From Streptomyces albospinus (lineage in GTDB: Bacteria > Actinomycetota > Actinomycetes > Streptomycetales > Streptomycetaceae): a stretch of 51,941 nucleotides of DNA. This document shows, piece after piece, positions 48,565 to 51,941 of the stretch. The notes under the pieces are model-generated. The model was not told the DNA's origin. It was given only the letters and a program-made list of their open reading frames with translations, and made no database searches. A program made the position numbers and the translations under genes. The stretch lies in the NCBI RefSeq assembly GCF_014648695.1, contig NZ_BMRP01000038.1, forward strand, positions 10,588 through 62,528. Direction: 5' to 3'. Position 1 is the first letter of the stretch; the number at the start of each line of letters is the position of its first letter.

Positions 48565-49233
48565 CTACCCGTCGTCCGCACCGGGCTCCTCTGCGGCCTG
48601 CACGTCGCACGTCACGTCCACCACGCCTTCGACCGCCCGCACCAGTCGGGCCGCGACGGGCACCAGCGCCCTGTCGTGGATCCGGCCGCGCAGCGCGACC
48701 ACCCCGTCCTTCACACTGACGCCAACTCCCGTCGGTGCACCGGGAAACAGCCGGTCGACGACCTCCGTCCGCACTTCCGCCGCCAATTCCTCGTCGGAGC
48801 GCAGAAAGACCTTCAACAGGTCGGAGCGGCTGACGATGCCCTCCAGCATCCCGTGGCTGTCGACCACCGGCAGCCGCTTGACGGACTTACGCGCCATCGT
48901 CCGCGCCGCCTGGGCGATGGTGTCACCGGCGCGCACCGTCAGCGCCGGGGCACTCATCAGCTCACCGGCCGTCAGACCGCCGGCCTTGCGCAGATCGCCC
49001 AGCCGCCGCCACTGCTCCAGCCTGTCGGGGTCCTCGTCCCGGAACTCCTCCTTGGGCAGCAGGTCGGCTTCGGACACCACGCCGATCACCCGCCCCTCCC
49101 CCGCGAGCACCGGCAGGGCACTGACCTTCCACTGCTCCATGGTCTCGACGATCTCCTTGAAGCGGGCCTCCTGTCCGACGGCGACCACCGTCTGGGTCAT
49201 CACATCACTGACGGTGTGCGGGGTGTGCGCCAT
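48565..49233 (-). CDS. CBS-BON domain protein
   Basis: A 222-residue protein: CBS1 (HTVSDVMTQTVVAVGQEARF, GVVSEADLLPKEEFRDEDPD), CBS2 (GELMSAPALTVRAGDTIAQA, KRLPVVDSHGMLEGIVSRSD) and BON (VSVKDGVVALRGRIHDRALV, RLVRAVEGVVDVTCDV). Same length as, and very similar to, the neighbour at 49502 and the frameshifted copy at 23650. GGAGGCGACGTC precedes the ATG. The promoter region carries two strong DevR-like boxes. Likely an adenylate-sensing stress protein. Confidence 0.92.
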   Translation of the reverse strand: MAHTPHTVSDVMTQTVVAVGQEARFKEIVETMEQWKVSALPVLAGEGRVIGVVSEADLLPKEEFRDEDPDRLEQWRRLGDLRKAGGLTAGELMSAPALTVRAGDTIAQAARTMARKSVKRLPVVDSHGMLEGIVSRSDLLKVFLRSDEELAAEVRTEVVDRLFPGAPTGVGVSVKDGVVALRGRIHDRALVPVAARLVRAVEGVVDVTCDVQAAEEPGADDG

Positions 49234-49312
49234 GACGTCGCCTCCCTACGGGCCACTGTCGCCCTGGCGCTGCGACTTCTCCAGCGTGCTGTCGCCCGCC
49301 AAGCACCCGGCA

Positions 49313-49328
49313 GGGGCCGTCCGGCCCT
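49313..49328. promoter_or_regulatory. DevR/OsdR-like box 1 upstream of CBS-BON (48565)
   Basis: GGGGCCGTCCGGCCCT: full consensus. Centre 87 bp upstream of the start at 49233. Confidence 0.65.
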
Positions 49329-49372
49329 TCCTCCGGCCGACCGGCCGTGCCCCCGCCGCGGCTCGGCTCCGT

Positions 49373-49388
49373 AGGGCCGTTCGGACCG
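49373..49388. promoter_or_regulatory. DevR/OsdR-like box 2 upstream of CBS-BON (48565)
   Basis: AGGGCCGTTCGGACCG: one outer mismatch. 60 bp from the first box. Confidence 0.55.
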
Positions 49389-49501
49389 GCAAGGGGTCCA
49401 GCGGCCCCTCGTCCGAGCGGGAATCCGTGCGCCAGGCGTTGCAGCCGTGGCGTGCGTTGCATCCGGCCGTGGACGTCACGGAACAGGCCCGGCCGGCCCG
49501 G

Positions 49502-50170
49502 TCACAAGGACGTGCCCGCCTGGAGGGGTACCGCACCGTTCACGTCGAAGTCCACGTCCACCACTCCCTCGATGCCGCGCACCAGACGCGCCACCACCGG
49601 TATCAGCGACCGGTCGTGGAGCCGCCCGCGCAGCGTGACCACCCCGTCGGTCACCGCGACATCCAGGTCCTTCGCGGGCGCCGTGAACAGCTTCCCGATC
49701 ACCTCACGAACCTCCTGCGCAAGGTCGTCGTCGGATCGCAGGAACACCTTCAGCAGGTCCGCACGGCTGACGATGCCCAGAAGAAGCCCGTTCCCGTCCA
49801 CGACCGGCAGCCGTTTCACCGATGCCCGCGCCATCGTCCGCGCCGCCTGGGCCAGCGTGGCATCGGCGCGCACGGTCACGGCGGGACTGGTCATGAGTTC
49901 CCCCGCCGTCACCGCCTCCGCTCGCCGAACGTCGTCGGATCGCCGCAGTCGTTCCAGCCGGTCGGGGTCCGCCTCCCGGAACCCCTCCTTGGGCAGCAGA
50001 TCGGCCTCGGACACCACGCCGATCACCCGCCGCTCGCCCGAGAGCACCGGCAGGGCACTGACCTTCCACTGCTCCAGGGTCTCGACGATCTTCTTGAATC
50101 GGGCCTCGTGGTCGACGGCTGCCACGGGCTGGGTCATGACATCGCTGACGGTGTGCGGAGTGTGCGGCAT
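49502..50170 (-). CDS. CBS-BON domain protein
   Basis: A 222-residue tandem paralogue of the protein at 48565: MPHTPHTVSDVMTQPVAAVD, GVVSEADLLPKEGFREADPD, KRLPVVDGNGLLLGIVSRAD, DVAVTDGVVTLRGRLHDRSL and RLVRGIEGVVDVDFDVNG. GAGGAGGCGCC precedes the ATG at 50170. It has its own perfect-arm DevR-like box 115 bp upstream, so duplication included the promoter. The duplicates have diverged moderately, with substitutions spread along the protein. Confidence 0.92.
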   Translation of the reverse strand: MPHTPHTVSDVMTQPVAAVDHEARFKKIVETLEQWKVSALPVLSGERRVIGVVSEADLLPKEGFREADPDRLERLRRSDDVRRAEAVTAGELMTSPAVTVRADATLAQAARTMARASVKRLPVVDGNGLLLGIVSRADLLKVFLRSDDDLAQEVREVIGKLFTAPAKDLDVAVTDGVVTLRGRLHDRSLIPVVARLVRGIEGVVDVDFDVNGAVPLQAGTSL

Positions 50171-50277
50171 GATGGCGCCTCCTCGGGAGCCGCAGACGCG
50201 GCTCAGCCGTCGTGTGACCGCCGTGAGCGGCCGGCCCGGCTTCACCACCAGCCTGAAATCTGTCGAGCCGACGGGAC

Positions 50278-50293
50278 AGGGCCGTCCGGCCCT
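50278..50293. promoter_or_regulatory. DevR/OsdR-like box upstream of CBS-BON (49502)
   Basis: AGGGCCGTCCGGCCCT: perfect 7-bp arms AGGGCCG / CGGCCCT. Centre 115 bp upstream of the start at 50170. Confidence 0.7.
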
Positions 50294-50876
50294 TCCGCCG
50301 CGCCGTAGGGCACCAACGCTGCGGCAGCGCACGTCGCAGCGTCCTTCCCTCCGGACTCTCTCCCCCCGCAGCCGAGGCCGGCGGCGCCAAACCCTCTGAC
50401 GTGGAGACCGCCCGCCTCACTCTGGATGCCCTCGGCTTCCCCAACGTCTGCCGGACCTGGGGCGACCTGCTGACCGTCGGCCATTACGGACACCCCGTCC
50501 ACCCGAGGGGACGAGAGCGGGCTGCCGCTCCGAAAGTCAGGCAGACGGAGTCGGCCGTCTCCTGGTTACTGCCGCCTGCCGACGTGTCCCGGGGCGAGCG
50601 GCATGAGCCGAGGTCACGATCCGCACGTCGCCCCAGTCGGGCACGACGAGCCATGGTGCGTAGTTCCTGCGCGGGGTTCCGGTCTGCGCCTGCTCCCGGG
50701 CCGACTTCCATTCGGCTGTCGGCGGCGTGATCCGTGGGGTACCGGTCCCACCCGCCCCTGCGTCCCACGGAGTCGGACTCTCCCCCACCGGCTCCCCCAC
50801 CGCGGCGTCGGGACGGGAATCAACAACGCCGACCACCCGTTATGCCGCAGGAGGACCAGGACCACAGGAGGCACAC
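50294..50876. other. Intergenic region at the right border of the stress island
   Basis: About 580 bp. A plus frame from 50401 (ARLTLDALGFPNVCRTWGDL) and a minus frame around 50630-50740 (RRNYAPWLVVPDWGDVRIVT) look protein-like for short distances but match no family I know; they may be decayed genes. Confidence 0.35.
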
Positions 50877-51284
50877 ATGTACGGCGACCGGGCGACCATC
50901 CGCAGAATCCTCACCGAGCTCGGAGACACCTGGGCAATCGTCGGCCTGTCCTCCAACCAGCAGCGCGCCGCCTACGGCGTTGCAGAGGTGCTCCAGCGCC
51001 ACGGCAAGCGAATCGTCCCCGTACATCCGAACGCCGAGACCGTGCACGGGGAAGTGGGATATCCGTCCCTCGAAGCCATCCCCTTCGGGATCGACGTCGT
51101 CGACACCTTCGTGCGCAGCGAACTCGCCGGATCCGTCGCCGACGAAGCCGTCGCCATCGGCGCAAAGGCCGTGTGGTTCCAGCTCGGTGTCGTCGACGAG
51201 GACGCCTACCACCGCACCCGCGCTGCCGACCTCGACATGGTGATGGACCGCTGTCCGGCAATTGAGATACCCCGTTTGGGCTGA
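50877..51284 (+). CDS. CoA-binding protein (YccU-like)
   Basis: A 135-residue Rossmann-fold CoA_binding domain: TWAIVGLSSNQQRAAYGVAE, VLQRHGKRIVPVHPNAETVH, GEVGYPSLEAIPFGIDVVDT, AIGAKAVWFQLGVVDEDAYH. This is the succinyl-CoA synthetase-type CoA-binding module alone. CACAGGAGG precedes the ATG at 50877. Function uncertain; such proteins bind CoA and occur widely. It has no DevR-like box and is probably outside the regulon. Confidence 0.92.
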   Translation: MYGDRATIRRILTELGDTWAIVGLSSNQQRAAYGVAEVLQRHGKRIVPVHPNAETVHGEVGYPSLEAIPFGIDVVDTFVRSELAGSVADEAVAIGAKAVWFQLGVVDEDAYHRTRAADLDMVMDRCPAIEIPRLG

Positions 51285-51309
51285 GTGCCGGCTGCGCTAG
51301 CGTCCGTAC

Positions 51310-51801
51310 ATGATCACGCCACGTGCCGCCCGCCCCGAGGACGCCGCCGAACTCGTCCGGCTGCGCCGCCTGATGTTCCTCGCCATGAACGGCCATGACG
51401 AAACCGGGAGTTGGGAGGCCGATGCGGAGGCGATAGCGCGCCGGCAGCTGGCCGGTCCCCACGCTCCGCTGGGGGCGTTCGTGGTGGACGGGGACGGGGC
51501 CGGTGCACCGCATCTGGCGGCCTGCGCGGTCGGCCGCATCGAGGAGCGGCTGCCGGCGCCGGGCCACCCCTCCGGCCGGTTCGGCTTCGTCTTCAACGTC
51601 TGTACGGATCCCCGCTATCGGGGCCGCGGCCATGCCCGCACCACGACCGAGGCACTGCTGGCCTGGTTCGCGGACCGGGGCGTCAGCCGCGTCGACCTCC
51701 ATGCCACCGACGACGCCGAACCGCTCTACCGCAGCCTGGGTTTCACCGAGCACTCCACGGCGCTCTCCCTGGACCTGCGCTCCCGCCCGCGCGTCGGCTG
51801 A
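51310..51801 (+). CDS. GNAT-family N-acetyltransferase
   Basis: A 163-residue GNAT: ITPRAARPEDAAELVRLRRL, then FGFVFNVCTDPRYRGRGHAR (motif A with the R-G-R-G-H-A acetyl-CoA loop at about 102-107) and VDLHATDDAEPLYRSLGFTE (motif B). Substrate unknown. It follows the CoA-binding gene by 25 bp and may share its transcript. A hairpin follows the stop. Confidence 0.92.
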   Translation: MITPRAARPEDAAELVRLRRLMFLAMNGHDETGSWEADAEAIARRQLAGPHAPLGAFVVDGDGAGAPHLAACAVGRIEERLPAPGHPSGRFGFVFNVCTDPRYRGRGHARTTTEALLAWFADRGVSRVDLHATDDAEPLYRSLGFTEHSTALSLDLRSRPRVG

Positions 51802-51832
51802 GCGGTCCCCGCCCGTCCACCGGACGAGCAGC

Positions 51833-51850
51833 CCGGCCGTAAGCGGCCGG
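51833..51850 (+). terminator. Hairpin after the GNAT gene
   Basis: 7-bp perfect stem CCGGCCG / CGGCCGG with the loop TAAG, 31 bp after the stop; GGCGC repeats follow. Confidence 0.5.
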
Positions 51851-51882
51851 ACCGGGCGGTCGGCGCGGCGCGGCGCGGCGCG

Positions 51883-51941
51883 CTAGGTGTGTTGTTCGGA
51901 CAGGTTGGTGACGCGGCTGGCTGGGGTGTGGCCGCCGATTC
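51883..51941 (-). mobile_element. 3' end of a transposase gene (IS481-like), cut by the window
   Basis: The minus strand entering from the right edge encodes IGGHTPASRVTNLSEQHT and a TAG stop at 51883-51885. The tail (GGxTPASRVTNL) is what I associate with IS481-family or related DDE transposases of Streptomyces. Only 18 codons are visible, so family and intactness cannot be judged. Confidence 0.5.

Noticed and set aside
50401..50730. Small gene at 50401-50730
   Set aside because: No recognisable SD, no family, and composition shifts along the frame; the opposite strand looks equally protein-like in part.
1..51941. CRISPR arrays, rRNA genes, complete insertion sequences, prophage
   Set aside because: No regularly spaced repeats, no rRNA-like sequence, no integrase or phage structural genes. 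Only an 18-codon transposase tail is visible at the right edge.

Overview
The window is high-GC actinobacterial chromosome with strong third-position GC bias, SD-type ribosome binding sites and many GTG/TTG starts. The families present (SpoIIE-type phosphatase, Lrp/AsnC next to a rhodanese, TgmA-type graspetide precursor, type VII secretion-associated protein, DUF1876, Acg-type nitroreductase) point to Streptomyces or a close relative.

Layout. (1) 1-6.3 kb is housekeeping-like: an ATP-grasp protein, a divergent rhodanese / Lrp-AsnC pair, and the sbcD-sbcC nuclease operon. (2) 6.7-12.8 kb is accessory: a large PAS-GAF-SpoIIE-HATPase regulator, a minimal ATP-grasp RiPP (graspetide) cluster on the minus strand, an unknown cysteine-containing small protein and a secreted ricin-like lectin. 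(3) 13.2-26 kb and 28-50.3 kb form a dense stress island. It holds six tandem-domain universal stress proteins (USPs), five CBS-BON proteins (one frameshifted) plus a sixth remnant, two DUF1876 proteins, nicotinate phosphoribosyltransferase, a DosS/DosR-like kinase and response regulator, a HAD phosphatase-GH65 phosphorylase pair, STAS protein, APC permease, RtcB RNA ligase, archease, AAA ATPase, DoxX, PPOX-type flavin proteins, an acyl carrier protein beside decayed pyruvate-dehydrogenase pieces, Acg-like nitroreductase, cNMP-binding protein, DUF1918, Hsp20 and an Rv1733c-like membrane protein. A YigZ protein and a type VII-associated protein (26.0-27.7 kb) interrupt it. (4) The right end has a CoA-binding protein, a GNAT acetyltransferase and the 3' end of a transposase gene.

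How it fits together. The stress island carries most of the gene families of the Mycobacterium tuberculosis DosR dormancy regulon (USP, Hsp20, Acg, CBS/Hrp1, DUF1876, Rv1733c, PncB2, RtcB, OtsB1-like HAD/GH65) together with a DosS/DosR-like pair. Reading the intergenic DNA by eye, I find about twenty copies of a 16-bp palindrome, roughly RGGNCCG-NN-CGGNCCY, placed 35-150 bp upstream of these genes. This is the most probable unifying signal: a GC-rich DevR/OsdR-type box defining one dispersed regulon. Streptomyces OsdKR islands are known in general; the specific box catalogue here is my own reading and untested.

The most unusual single element is a tRNA-Ser(UGA)-like 3' half (anticodon arm, long variable arm and T arm, without acceptor or D arm). 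It lies on the archease strand directly after the archease stop codon and is followed by a perfect 14-bp hairpin, 2.4 kb from an RtcB gene. Several remnants (APC permease, methyltransferase, CBS-BON, PDH E1-beta, lipoyl domain) show that the island is turning over.
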